64,000 bases of DNA, taken from Calvatia gigantea (lineage: Eukaryota; Basidiomycota; Agaricomycetes; Agaricales; Lycoperdaceae). Within the stretch, counting starts at the first letter, position 1. The number at the start of each line of letters is the position of its first letter. Location: the NCBI GenBank assembly GCA_025093985.1, contig JACAAK010000005.1, forward strand, positions 1,116,001 to 1,180,000. The letters run 5' to 3'. The translations under genes were made by a program, and so were the position numbers. The notes beneath the pieces are model-generated. The model did not search any database and was not told the DNA's origin. It saw only the letters and a list, made by a program, of their open reading frames with translations. Below, in pieces: positions 13,463 to 25,637 of this stretch.

Positions 13463-13564
13463 GACCTTGGATGGCTGATGGAGTTAGGGGATGGGTGGAG
13501 GAGTCAATCAGCGCACGTGACACGGCAGAGGCGAAACGCAAGGAAGAACAATTTCTTCTCAGCC
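13463..13564. promoter_or_regulatory. Compact bidirectional promoter (makorin-like / HFI1)
   Basis: Only 102 bp separate the inferred ATG of the makorin-like gene (minus, 13462) from the inferred ATG of HFI1 (plus, 13565). Both 5' UTRs and both core promoters must fit here or overlap the coding regions. No TATA box is evident. The HFI1 frame stays open upstream to about 13478, so a more upstream start would shrink the gap further. Confidence 0.55.
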
Positions 13565-14749
13565 ATGTCCTTGTCCTCAACCTCGACAATTAAGCAGCAA
13601 CTCACGAACGCGTTAGGGCCTGTGAAGGCACCCACGTATTTCTCCAATCTCAAAAATTTTGTCAAAGGCCAAATATCCCGTGCAGAATTCGAGGATGTAG
13701 TTTGCGGTCTCCTCGACATCCCCTCTCTTGTCCAGCTCCACAACGCCCTAATCATATCCCTTTTCGATGCCACGGCCGTTCTTAAGCGACCCCCAACGCC
13801 TCCTCCGCCCCCTCCTCCAAAGGCTCCCCCTAGAAAGCGTCGCCGCATCCTTCTGCCATATCAAGGACCCGGAACCCCTGATGACGCTCGCACCTTCAAA
13901 TCTGTGCGTCTGAAACGATGGGCTTTGGCCATTGGACGGAAGGAGAGGGAAAGAGTTCGCAGCTTAGCTACTGCAGTACCCCCGCAGGACCCTTCACGCC
14001 CCAGAAAGGAATATGATGAAGTAGTCAGGGAACGCGGCGTAGTTCTGTTACCCGAGCGTGGAGGTACGAGTCGACTGTGTTCAACGTGTCCCGTCTCACC
14101 ACTGACGAGTTTCCTGACAGACCCACCAGGCAGCAGACTCGCAGTCAACCTCCACTCCGTGACACGAGCCCCTACGATCCAACATGTAGCGGACCGCATC
14201 AATCTCATTTGTGCTCAAAACAATTTAAGCGCTCCTTCAAGGACAGTACCCGCATTGATGAACTTGGCGTGTGAGGTGTGTCCACTTTTATTCCACCCGT
14301 TCCTACCGCTCACCTTGAATTATCATAGGCGAAACTAAAACAGCTTATAACTCGTGCCCTGACGTTAACTTCTACATCTCACGCCATTACATCGATCACA
14401 CCCTCTTCGACTTCCTCTACACTACAGAATCCACACTCACATCATCACCACCCTCAACGTGCCCCCGTTCTCACTTCATCATCCTTTCAAACGCTTTTCA
14501 CAATCTCCCCATCTGATCTCCCAAATCGGAGTGCTGCTGCCATGCGTTTGATGACCGCCACCACTCCTTCCGATGTAAGTAGCTTGTTGCTTGTTTTCAA
14601 TTTGAGGACTGATTTTGTACCCACAGGAGGATGAAGTTGATGATCTTATAGTGCTCAAAGACCGTGAGGTACGTGATCAACGATGGCAAATTATGGCCTT
14701 GTTAGGGGAAAGAAGCACCATTCGAGGAAGCCTGCGTGGGGGACCATAA
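13565..14749 (+). CDS. HFI1: SAGA complex subunit Hfi1/Ada1 (transcriptional adaptor)
   Basis: Structural subunit of the nuclear SAGA histone acetyltransferase coactivator; in yeast Hfi1 pairs through its histone fold with Taf12. Start taken at ATG 13565 (MSLSSTSTIKQQLTNALG). The N-terminal SAGA-Tad1 region is visible as YFSNLKNFVKGQISRAEFED and IPSLVQLHNALIISLFDA, followed by a proline run and KAPPRKRRR. The middle has FKSVRLKRWALAIGRKERER and VADRINLICAQNNL. The C-terminus has LIVLKDREVRDQRWQIMALL. Introns 14276-14328 and 14575-14626 are required to keep frame. A further in-frame 57 bp GT..AG intron at 14064-14120 is likely, because the peptide it would encode is unlike the family. Length after splicing is about 340 residues. 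The stop TAA is at 14747-14749. It is the last host-type gene before the transposon-rich block. Confidence 0.85.
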
Positions 14750-15892
14750 GTGTTTGATTACTTAACTATATACTCCGTAGCCTAGAGGGGGACTGCGTCC
14801 ACTCACCTGCATTAGCAAAATGCAGTAACACTTACATTAACTAAGGCATAAAATGACTTATCTATTCCTGGTAAAAATCATCCTAGGCAGAAGCTGCTTG
14901 AGACTCCTTGGTTCTCCTTTGGGCATTAGTTATTATGCCTCAAAATCTGTTCCCAAGGAAATTTGGGGCTGTATCTTTATATTTTTGTGGGAGCAGATTT
15001 CTCAAAACATAAGGTAGACCCACTGGCATGTAAGTGGATAGGACACTGCGTGCATATACTGATATGGTATTATTAAGTTGAATGAGTGAGGTACAGTGGT
15101 GATTATGTGATCAACATCTGGAAAAAGTTGGGTTGCAACAAAGAACTGTCACATGAAACCAGCCAGGATTGTTACCCATCACAAAGGGTACCCAAGTTTC
15201 TATTCAGAGTTTATAATTGTGGGATACCTTGGGATACCCCACAGGTTTTATTACAGAGACAGTAAGGGACAGAACTGTTCCTGTTACATGCATTACCTTA
15301 CTTTGCAACTGGGCCTGGATCATCTCCACTCAGGGAGAGGTTCAACACTATAGCCCAGGAGTATACAACAAGTCTCGAGGACTTCTGTGCAGACTTCAGA
15401 TTGCTCCCTTGAGTAGAAGCTCATGCTTGTCTGAGAAGTCCAAGTTAAGTGTCACTGCAGTCCCCAAGGTTGTTAACCTTGTAGCAGATGAGTGAAGATA
15501 AGGAAGCTTGTTACTAGAATAACCTAAGGTAATACAATGGTACTACTTAGGGTTATATACTGTACTAGCTACAGATAAGAGATGAGAGAATTATGTAGTA
15601 AATGGGTATGAGTCAATGGGAGACTACTATGGGTTAATTGGTAAGCTAAGGAATCATAGGGAATAGGAAAGAAGACAATACAAGTCATAGGAAGGTAGAG
15701 ACAAGTAGACAGAAGTTTGATGAGGGGAAATAGAGAGGGTGAAACAGGAACATGACTCAGGATGAGTCATAAGAAGTAAAGGTAGAAATATATGTGATAA
15801 ATAAATAAAGAATGGACCAGGGTATACAGAAGGGAAAATAGGAAAGTCTAAATAGAAGGTTAATACATTTAAGGAGTAATAAGGTTAGTCTG
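14750..15892. other. Non-coding transition zone with small repeat debris
   Basis: The 3' flank of HFI1 gives way to AT-richer sequence with no credible gene. Around 15262-15285 there is a stretch matching the terminal repeat of the Tc1 elements found elsewhere in this window (CAGTAAGGGACA followed by a GTTCC block), so Tc1 debris begins here. From about 15480 to 15890 the strand is purine-rich and simple. Open frames at 15153-15495 show no recognisable domain. Confidence 0.5.
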
Positions 15893-16245
15893 CAGTTAAG
15901 TTTGTAACAGTTCCTATGTTTTGAGCTACTCAGCTGATCTGTGAATAACTCAAGAACCACTGTGGCTGTGTACTTTATATTTTAAATGTAGATACCCTTA
16001 TATCTTATCTATAGATTAGCAAAATATAATTATGTAGTCTGTCATCTTGAATGAGTTATCAATTAATTACCATCTTCAACTTATGGGAACAGTTTTGTCT
16101 CTCTTGAAATTTATATACAAAACAGGTATTCTAATACTTTATATAGCTCCTCTTGGCCTGTAAAACTGCCTGAACCCTCCTAGGCATACTCTCTATCAAA
16201 TTCTGACACATCTCTGATAGTATATCATCCTATTCCTCTTTTTGT
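15893..16245 (-). mobile_element. Tc1/mariner remnant: one terminal repeat plus transposase C-terminus
   Basis: Bases 15893-16109 are a degenerate copy of the roughly 210 bp terminal repeat of the Tc1 element that begins at 63461. They share the CTGTGGCTGTG block and the inner GGAACAGTTTTGTC block. Next, at about 16145-16240, the minus strand encodes a relic of the Tc1 transposase C-terminus, equivalent to the PRRVQAVLQAKGG end of the complete element at 46.5-47.5 kb. The element is cut off near 16245, where LTR-like sequence starts. Confidence 0.7.
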
Positions 16246-16255
16246 TATGACCTTT

Positions 16256-16440
16256 ATGAATTGGTAACTGTTGTGTTTTCTATTGCCCTTACTGCATCAC
16301 TGTACTTGTCTCCATTCCTACCCATCTATGTACCTGTTTCATCTATTCCAGTCCAGCAATCTCTGAGTATTGACTCATACACTACCACACTATTGTTATC
16401 AGACATTTCACATAGTTACTCCATCCATTCAACTGGATGC
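16256..16440 (+). repeat. Degenerate Gypsy LTR-like fragment
   Basis: Recognisable similarity to the interior of the Gypsy LTR at 25250-25557: the block around CCAGTCCAGCAATCTCTGAG at 16350-16369, and the later CATTCAACTGGATG. It is more diverged than the other LTR copies. Its internal side is missing, so this is an old truncated LTR. Confidence 0.6.
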
Positions 16441-19400
16441 TGTTATGAATATCAATATTTATGACATTATTAACATCAAGAACAATGATGTAATCAATGA
16501 TATCATAATCACCTGATTAAAGATCAATATTATATATATTGATTATATGATGATTTATACAATGTCTAACAAGACTTGTCTAATAGTCATATTAACAATA
16601 GTCTCAATGTCAAACATCTTAATGTTGAATGGACATCATAAAGATATCATTTACTAATGATATTACAACCAACAATGATAACTATACTACAACTAGTATA
16701 TGTACTTCAAGACAATCATATATCTTAGCATAATCCATACAATAAGATTATAATAATAGATTAAGTATTAACCTAATACTTAATACTATACAGTTCTAAA
16801 AATACAGTTACAACAAGTCTAGAATATTCTAATATCTAGACTCTATCTAGACTCTATCTAGATCTTATGTTATGAATATGACTATTTACTTAGATAATAC
16901 AAGTTCTAGAATGCTCTTAGACTAGAACACATTTAGACTATGCCTAGAACTTAATACATATAAATAGAATGACTTATATAATAATTCAAAGTCATACCAC
17001 TTTGAAGTCATACCACTTTTATATACCATATCTAGACAAGTAACATATCAATACAGTACAATACAGTAGTACACCACTGTAGTATATAAACCCCTCAACT
17101 TAACTAGTAGACAGCATTGTTTCTACTTGGTTAGGTGGAGACTCAATCTATAACTCTCTTAACACTCTCTTATAATCTGAACCTAAAATGTTACCTCTGA
17201 ACTATTAAGTTTACTTTATAAGACATTATAAGAGTTATCTATTGAAGGACAAGACCTCTGATCTTAGACATAAGAATATTCAAAGTAGTTGTAATACTTT
17301 GATATTCTTAAGCCTTTGAGAAGGAGTCCCCTTTGATATCACAACTGCCTGTAGATATCAGGTTGACTTAGGACAAAGTCAATCTCACTATAACATTAAG
17401 TAGAAACAATCCTTCTCTGAGGCTAGAAGTCGTTACTGTTGCTGTTCTGGTGTCCACAACTGTATGATTAGGAAGTCTATTGGACAAGGTTCTTGTGTTG
17501 TCCCTAAACATAAGAACATGACAGAATAGACTCGCATTAGGGGCTAGTGTGGATTAGCCTATGTGTTCTCTTATTCACTAAATTCTGGTGACTCAGTAGG
17601 ATTAACACTCCAATGGAAACTGGAGACTAGTCTAGACCAAACTAGGATAAAATAAACAATTGCCTAGCAGAGCTACATCTATAATAAGAGTCTGTTTCCT
17701 GAACAGATCTGAAAATCAGAAGTAAAGCTAAAAATAGTTGTTGGAAACAATGATTTAATTGGAATAAGACTGGCTTTGAAGAAGAAGAGGCAACTGAAGC
17801 TCTAGAATAGTATTAAGTCCTGGAAAGGCAGCTATTTGGAATATATTCTCTTGAAAGATATATCCCTTGTGCATAATACAGAACTACTTACCTGAGACCA
17901 ATTGAGATTGGGACTCATCACCAAGGGTACACAAGGTTTTAGCAGGGATATAAAATTGTATACACTCTCAGGACACTGTACACATTTTGTGCTAGTGGTA
18001 GAATTGGCTCATCAATTGGCACTGGTTACTGGCCTTTCATTCTGATTCAAAAACAAGTGCTGTTATTGTTTTTGAATCTTCTTATTGTCTCTGGATATAT
18101 GACTGATTGTAGCTGAGATTCAAAATCTGACTTTAAATGGGCTCAGGTTCTTGATTTGGTAGCCAGAGTACAACTGGTCATAAAACCAGCAGTTGTTTCA
18201 GAGAAAGAGTCAAATGAGTGGCACTGGTTAGTCCCAGAGGCAGGAAATGATTGATGCCCAGGTTCTGAGTCGGTGCTCATCTTGGCACAGGACACCAAGG
18301 AAGTCATGGGTTCTAAATCAGTGTCTGCAAAAGGTTGAGTGGCCCAGGAGTGGGTGTGGGAGCGGGAGCACTCAGGTAAATTGCAGAAAAAAGGTAAAAC
18401 AGGATAGCACTGAGATAAGGAACTATGTACCTGAGCCAAGATGTTAAAGAAATACCAAAAAACCATGCCAGATACAAGTGATTAGATACCAAAAAATATC
18501 AGAAGGTTGTGAGAGATATCTACAAATAATGTACTCTGAGCCAAGATACTAAAAATACATGCACAAGATAGCTACAAGAACTTATATACATATGTTGCCA
18601 GGTCTGAAATAAGCAAGAAAACTTGAAATATATAGCAAGAGATGGTAGTGGAAGCCTAAAATGGCTGATTAAAATGGCCAGCACCACACAGTATTTATGA
18701 CACTTGTATTTTTTAGGTTCAGTTGCTGGAGAGGCAGCAGGTTCAGCTGCATTTGTGTTTGTGGTTAGTGTGAGGGTGGCTGGGCCCATGCGCCAGGAGG
18801 CTCCCATTTGTTCTTGTTGTAACCAGGCCCCTTGTTCTCATCAGGCTACCAATAGCCCGCCCTAGTGTGGTTATGGTCAGGCCACTGAATAGGCCACCCT
18901 GGTGAATGCAGGCATCTTTTGATGAAGAGTAATTATCAGCATAGTGCAGTGCTGTAGTGAGATAAAGTTCATGAGTACCTTTATAATAATTTTGGAGAAT
19001 GACCAGTGGGCCTGATGGCATTGAGAGTGATGAAGACAACAGGCATGCGCGAATGCTGCGGGAATCTTGTTTTGATTTCACAGAAATTCATGCACTTAAA
19101 CTTCTGAGCACAGTGTGAATGAAGGCTAGAAATTTCTCCACTTTTACATTCCCCCTTGCTATAGACAGCCTACGATAGATCCAAGTACATTTTTGTGCAA
19201 CTATGGCAATGGCCACAATGCCTGACAGTGAAATAAAATTCCCTTGAGGTTTTGTGGGCTGTGAATTGTAGTGAGATTTGTATTCAATTGAGAGGTTGTA
19301 GTCGAAATATGTGGATGAGGTTCTGGTTGGGATGGTGAGTTTCATATGAATCATCTACGTAGGCTACAGACATGAAGAGCTAATGTAACACTCAAAGACC

Positions 19401-19700
19401 ATCAAGGCCGGTCTTATATGGAAGTATGCATACACCAACAGCAAGAATACTTTCGAGGACTTTTACTACCTACTCAACTACTACCAGTGTCTCAGGCGAC
19501 TTCAACAGCTTCGACAAGTAATCAATTGAGTTCAACTGTTACAATAGAGTATTGCAAGTTATCATACTGTAAGTTTGGGCCCCTCTACCCCTTCCATAGC
19601 AGGAAGTCATTTGCAGCTTCCACCTCCAGTGTGCATACTGCAGGTCCTGGGTAAACCTTCACCCATCTAGCCCAGGGTACGCAACCCTCCTGCAAGGAAG
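16441..19700. other. AT-rich region without a supported gene
   Basis: Bases 16441-17100 are very AT-rich with short TCTAGA-type repeats (near 16820-16870). A TATAAA-like box precedes CCCCTCAACTTAAC at about 17085, so an LTR of an unidentified element is possible. The rest, to about 19700, contains only short open frames: a Ser/Thr-rich minus-strand frame at 18143-18466 and others at 18520-19354, with no domain I recognise. They may be a degraded part of the tnp2 element to the right. Confidence 0.45.
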
Positions 19701-20129
19701 CTTGTCAGTTGAGAGTTGGGCTTGGTGAATGTCATATCTTCTCAATGAGTAGGATGGTGCTGAGAGTCATCAGGCTTTAGCTGCCAAACCCTCTCCTTTG
19801 AGGTGCAAAATGTATAGAAAACTGCCATGGGTTGCTTGTTCCCTCAACAATAACAGGATCAAAAACTACAACATCTCCATCTTTGCCTGATAGAGTCATA
19901 GAAGATAGCCTAGTGCCCACAATTCAGAGAAGTCTTGACTGGCTCGATGTTTGTTGATAGCTCTTATTCAGGTTGTGTGAATGGGATCCACAATCCTATG
20001 GATACATGTGGTGGGTATATATATTCTATGGAAATATTGATTTACGGGGTACTTTCACCAATCCTATAGATATAACTGTGCATCCTACACATTTTTTAGC
20101 ACAAAGAATACAGGATGGAAGAAAAACCT

Positions 20130-23100
20130 TCACCTCATGCACCAGTTTTATAATCAGGTTGTTTACACCCCATGGCTGGGTGATTGCACCTACATACCTT
20201 TGCACCTGAACTCTTCAAAATGTGGGGGCTTTCCTCCAGTTCCTCTGACCAGATACTAGCACCAAATTGATGATATTCTGTGAGCAGTGGGTGGAGTTTT
20301 TCTGTGTGGTGATTGTGAAGAGTGATATAAAAATACCCCACAGATTCCAAACCCACAAGAACAAAGATAGAGTGAATAATCACTGGGACCCACTTCTTCT
20401 GAAGTCCGCAATAGTAGAAGATACAGCTATTCTGCTAGGTCACTGAGGATGTTGAGAATTCTTTCCCATCTATGATGCATCGAGTGAAGTGCACAGCAAC
20501 CCGTGCTGAGGCCAAGGCCAGCCAATTTGCCTGAAGGCAGGTATACACTGTTTGGTCCAGGGGAGCGACTTTACCTGGACCAACAGTCTGAGTTTGATAG
20601 GGAGAGGAGGTGCTAAAGGTTCCCAACTTGCTGGAAGGAAAGCATTACTCAAATATTTTGAGAGCCTGGCCAACTAACTTTGAGTCTTTAGTCTTCAAAT
20701 GCTGCAGGGTGACTCAGGAGTTGGGAAGCATCTGCAGAAAGATTTAACCATTGTCTTCTCAAGTTCACCTGGCAAACATTAGATACTAGTTTGCTCTCCG
20801 GTAAACCATGGACCTGATTTATAGTTTATATTCAGCTTTTGGAGGGAACCAATCAGTTGCTCAATAGAAAACATCTACCAGCCATGAATAGGGCCAAAGT
20901 GCTGAAGGAATTGATCTAAATGGAGGGCATTGTAGTAGATTAGGTTAAGATCAATGTCAGGACAAAGGTGACAGATGGACATGATGTACGCTTGAATGAA
21001 GTGATTGTAATAATTGACATGCCCAGGTGAAATAGGACTGGAGGTGGTGAACTGGATAGTGATGGAGAGAAGGATGGTGCTGCGAAGTAGCTGCCAGTAA
21101 GTCTTCATCATCTGAATTTCAACAGTTCCAGAGCTTGAGCAGTGAGACTGGAAGGTCAAATTCAATACAGGTATGCCATTCATCTGCTTTCAACTTGCCA
21201 TGAGCAAGAGTACCGAAATTTGTGAGTGGACAGGTTTTCCAAGTAGGTCTGCTTGATGATTTGATGTCAGACTGTATTTGGCAAAGCTCGTTTGAGTCTA
21301 AGAGGATACCAAAAAGGAGGTGCTTCATCGATGTCAATCTCAGCAAGACCTTCAGCAATAGTGTGGATCTTTGGGGTTAAGGTGGGTAGTAAAGGAATAG
21401 CTGTTGATGCCTAGTCATGTCAGTCTGTGAATGAGAATAGGTTGAGCAAGCACACCTACTAATAATACTGAGATATAATGTTTTTTCTTTGGTTTAGGGG
21501 TGCATACTTGCTAGGTCACTCCATGCTCCTCACATAGTGACCTAAGAACAGGGACGGACAGTTTCTGAAGGCTCGACATTGTTGGTACACTTGAAAAAAC
21601 TTGACAGCCACAGCGGAGGGCCTTTTCTGCTGGAGAATTAGATTGAAAATCGACTTCTTCCACATTTACTTCCTCCAAGTTCATTCCAATGATGACCCTA
21701 AAGTGGTGCTTTACAAGGCCAAGGAAAAGTGTGTGCATGCCTGTCAATGACAACATACTTAGTCAGGTCCCAATACATCAGGTGAAGAAGATCTGACTAG
21801 CATACACCATTCATTTTGTAGAGCCTCACACACTCAGACTTGCTGGAGGTGTTTTGCCAGGCTTTAGCAGCGTCGCAATGTTCCCTTAAAGTAATAGGCT
21901 GCCAAGCCTCAGCAGTACAGTCAATATTGTTGATGTTGGCCTTGAGCAGGTGGCATAGAGAGCAAAATCAGTGGACTGAGTGAGAAGTACAACCACAAAT
22001 CTTTCGAGAACCAGGGAGGTCATTGATACTTGGGATTATAGCCTCTCATGACCACTGGCCAGCTGTGTACTTGTATATTCGGGTAAACCAAGTGCCTTCA
22101 AGATAGCATGTGTTGAGAGTGGTGACAAGGGGTGTTAGATATAGATTCAGGGAGTCTACTGCTGGTTGCTTGGGTCTGGGAATGAGGCTGACAAGATAGA
22201 TGTTTTCGGGTTTGTAGTAAAGCTCAGGGGGGAGGCTGAGGCAAAGCATAGCAAGGACACCAGCTGAGGCTGATTTCCCCACAGCTTTATTATGAAATGG
22301 GTTGAAGGCATTGTAGCTGAGACTTCAAAGCATCTGTATCTCTTCGACAGAATCAATGAAGACATGGCCAGCTAGGTCACAGAACTCCCAAAGACCAGGG
22401 CTCTGATTGATATCCTGAATTGGCTCACTATCCTGTATATGACAGTTAGTTGAACAAATGGCCACTTCAATCCCAGGGCAAGAATCGAAAGCTCCAAGGA
22501 AAGTAGTAAACCTCTGCATTACATATAGCCGAATAGGCACTCACACACTGTGGCCTTTCCTGATGCCCAATTTGCACAGCCATGCATGGCAAGATGTTTT
22601 GGACAAGAAGTAAATATGGGTGCACTGGGAAGGATAGGCCTCAATCCTGTCCTACTGTTCCACTGGAGGATAAAGAGTGTGACATACTGGACAGGCAGTG
22701 TACACAATGATGTCAGGAATTTAAGGGAAGCACCTTTTGGGCAGTGCAAACATTAGTGGGAATGCTTTCAATCAGGTTAGCTAAACCTGGATCAGTAGTT
22801 GAAAGCTTCAATGCCAGCTTGACTGTTTGCAAACAGAAGTTGGCAATAGATCATGAACACGTGGCCAAAAGATGCATTGCAGCCACCTATGAAATATACA
22901 ATTATGAGAGCGGGGTGGGCTTGAGAAAGTGAAGAATTAAAGTGGCAGTCTGCGCTGTCTTGTCAATATGCATGCAATAAAAAAAATCAATAGCATACCA
23001 GTGTTGTAAGCACCATCTGCAGCCGCTGAACAAGAAATTGATTGCTGCAAGACCTCTAACATATGGGTCAATGGCCGAAGAGCTTCCCAGGTTATCTCCA

Positions 23101-23579
23101 AACAAGTATCTATGAGCAACATGCAATCTGGCTGTCCACGATCCAATGAGTGTGCAAGTTGAAGTTCGAGATCTGAGAGATGGTTGTGTTCTTGCTGAAA
23201 ATAAGTGTGTGCCATAGAGATTGTGCAAAACTGGGTGATCTGAGATGAAATAGGACCTTTCCCCCAGTATTCAAGCTCATTCTTCAACAGAGCTATTTGA
23301 GTCTTGGTAGAGTTGTGGAGATCAAGTAATCACATAAAAGACCTCTCTATAATAAAATCATTAACTTAGCACTTGTTCACACCAACCAAGGATAGTCATA
23401 CCTGGAGTTATTGGAGCTGGGGCATCCAGCTTGAGGTGATCAAAAGAGGCTTGGACAGTGGCTTGCTCCTGTGCATTTATTTCCTCAGCATGAAGGATTT
23501 GCTCTGATCTGGGTATGGTCCTGCCATTGCACCAGTGACAGTAACAAACAACAAGGGTGGATGCACTGGCTCTTCCCAT
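20130..23579 (-). pseudogene. Decayed tnp2-type (CACTA-like) transposase
   Basis: Broken transposase of the tnp2 type common in agaricomycetes. Start near 23579 with a Cys/His motif (CYCHWCNGRTIPRS). Downstream pieces on the minus strand follow in family order: YTACPVCHTLYPPVEQ (about 22690), FNPFHNKAVGKSASAGVLAM and LPPELYYKPENIYLVSLIPR (22300-22170), AEAWQNTSSKSE (about 21850), YWDLTKYVVIDGMHTLFLGL (about 21760) with the Asp-Met-His-type core motif, and NALHLDQFLQHFGPIHGW (about 20890). Stops interrupt it, for example TGA after the GQWS at 22046 and further stops in the 21800-22000 stretch. Several are explained by CGA-to-TGA. Some breaks may be introns. The left end, below about 20400, is unclear. 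Terminal inverted repeats were not identified. Confidence 0.72.
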
Positions 23580-23962
23580 AGAAGCAGTTTAGAAAGAAAA
23601 AGGTGGGACTACGAAAGTGGCACCAAGTAATATTTGAGTATATATGGTCATTATGCTTGAATTGGCAGGTATTATATTGAAATGGGACGTACAAAGTTAC
23701 AAAGGCTACAAAGGACCAAGCCCTGTTGGAGTATACTGAGAACAAAGAAGACTGAATTGGGATAAGGTGGAAGATGAGTCGTATTGTTAAGTTTGCATGG
23801 CTACACTACCAGGTTTGAATTTACTATATTGAGCACAAGAATGTGGACACTACTGACAATGAAAAAGTCAAGTGGAGAGGCACATGATTAGCAGCCCATT
23901 GCCCTCACCTCTTTCCCAAGCCGGCAACCACAGCAAATAATGAACACCTCATCCACATCTCC

Positions 23963-24959
23963 CAGCCAAGGTGGCAATCGAATACATGTATTATTGTTCA
24001 ATGATTTATCATTTGATAGCTCATCAGTAGAGTGCGCGGAAGATCCACAGCACAACTAGCAGGAGGCAGCAGTATTCAGTAAACCAATATACTGCTTTTT
24101 GAGGCTGGTAGGAGCAAAGCCACAGTGGAGGTGGGTAAGCAAAGCTGGAACTGAAGATATCTGGAGCAGAAGGTGAGAATGTAAAAGAATGATAAATATG
24201 ATAAACTCACCAATTGGGGTGATGGTCATGGACCAGGGGCAAAAATTGGGGCTGAGTGGGCTAATGGGCATAAGCAGGAGAAGAACAAAAATATCAAAGT
24301 TAGGGCTTGCCTATGAGCCCTGCTCAGGCACATGATTGATGATCACAATCAGCCCCACACTAAAAATGTTGACTCCATCAGCCCACTCACCCACTCACCC
24401 ATTCCTCTTTGTACCTGTCAGCTCCACCCACATTCCACCCTCTGTGCATTGGATTTTCTGAGCATGGATGACTGTCATGGTCATACTGCACAGTCTTTCT
24501 TCCTGGACTAGAGGTATCCTGCTGGGGTCATTCATTTGCATCAATCACTCATATTAGGTCTATGTAACATACAGACACCATTTATTATATTTGAGATTAC
24601 TGGAGTAATACAACTATTACTACCTTGCTAGGCCATCTCCTTTGCATGAAAATGTGATGTGGAGCCAGTCATAATCCAGGTGCCATGAGGAGTTTTTAAT
24701 GACTCCAGTTCAAGCAGCTTCCCTTGTAGCCTAAGAACAAACCTGCTTTCCTCATTGATGGTCATTCTACATGCATATGTTGAAATCTCTAATTTGGTCA
24801 CACAAAGGAAGTTGCTGAGTAGGCGAAGAATGTAATCCTGGATAGTCTGGTGGGTTTTAAGTTCTTAAGTTCCAAGCAAAGATTGACCTACATAGACAGA
24901 TGCCACCAATTCTTTAATATGAAACACCAAGGTCCTCAATAATGCCAATCCATCCATGC
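23963..24959. repeat. Arm A of a ~1 kb inverted duplicate (partner 62112-63118)
   Basis: This segment is repeated in opposite orientation at 62112-63118, including a non-coding part (the GGGGTGATGGTCATGGACCA block at 24215 region) and the 3' end of an F-box-like gene. Similarity stops close to 23963 and 24959. The arms lie about 37 kb apart and are moderately diverged, so they look like two dispersed copies rather than a hairpin. Confidence 0.7.
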
Positions 24960-25244
24960 ACAATGAACATGAGCATTTAATGTTGCCTGCTACTATTGAG
25001 TGCCTTGAAATGCCACTAGGGAGCTCAAACTCCAATTGTAATTGATCTATATGGTAGGGACTGAGTATTTCAAAAAACATTGGTCATGGAATTAACCTTT
25101 CCTGCAGAATACAGGCATTTTTGCTTCCCAAAAAGGAGTAGTCGAGGCTCCAGGGCTCCTGCTGCATTGATATGGAAGGATTTTACAGTGAGAGGGGTCT
25201 TCAATATCCAATGGAAATTCGGTGATGTCATCAGGTATTCAATG
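24628..25244 (-). pseudogene. 3' half of an F-box-type gene interrupted by the Gypsy element
   Basis: The minus-strand frame carries PSIEYLMTSPNFHWIL and PLTVKSFHINAAGALEPRLL (25240-25130), then after an intron near 24850-24893 (donor TAT|GTAGGT, acceptor CACCAG) it carries ILRLLSNFLCVTKLEIS and LLELESLKTPHGTWIM, ending at TAG 24630-24628. Read across the Gypsy element using the 5 bp direct repeat GAGGG, it rejoins in frame the F-box half at 31635-32861. Leucine-rich spacing would fit an F-box/LRR-like substrate adaptor, but no repeat is certain. A second copy of this 3' end lies at 62112-62445. Confidence 0.65.
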
Positions 25245-25249
25245 GAGGG

Positions 25250-25557
25250 TATTGTGAACTTTTGTCTATTCATATCCGCTCTGTGGTTGTCTGCATTCTA
25301 CTACACCTTGTATCTGTTTCACCTATTCTAGTCCAGCAATCTCTGAGTCTTGACCCCCAGTAACTACTACACCTGTTACTATCAGATGTTTCATGTAGTC
25401 ACCTTCATCTGTTCAACTGGATGTCTACCATATTTAAGCTGTACATACACACTCCTGTATTCAGTATGCTTAACCACTTAGTTTTCCCCCCCTTACTTCG
25501 CCCTCAAGTCTTAGCCTAAGTTGTAACCTGAGGTTTACTCAGACTAAGGTCATAACA
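25250..25557 (+). repeat. 5' LTR of the Gypsy element
   Basis: About 308 bp, starting TATTGTGAACTT and ending CATAACA. The exact first base is set from the flanking GAGGG repeat; the alternative start is the TG three bases later. It differs from the 3' LTR at many positions, so the insertion is not recent. Confidence 0.8.
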
Positions 25558-25637
25558 TTTGGTTAATCGTCCCCTACCTCACCTTGCAAGGAGTAGGCTG
25601 AAACAGGCCTGAACAGGAGCAACCCAGGAGCCAGTAT

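Noticed and set aside
16441..17400. A complete LTR of a further retrotransposon
   Set aside because: A TG start and a TATA-like box are present, but no second copy or clear end was found, so it is only mentioned as possible.
18143..19354. Minus-strand frames as host genes
   Set aside because: Short, without domains or splice-supported extension; they may be leftovers of the tnp2 element.
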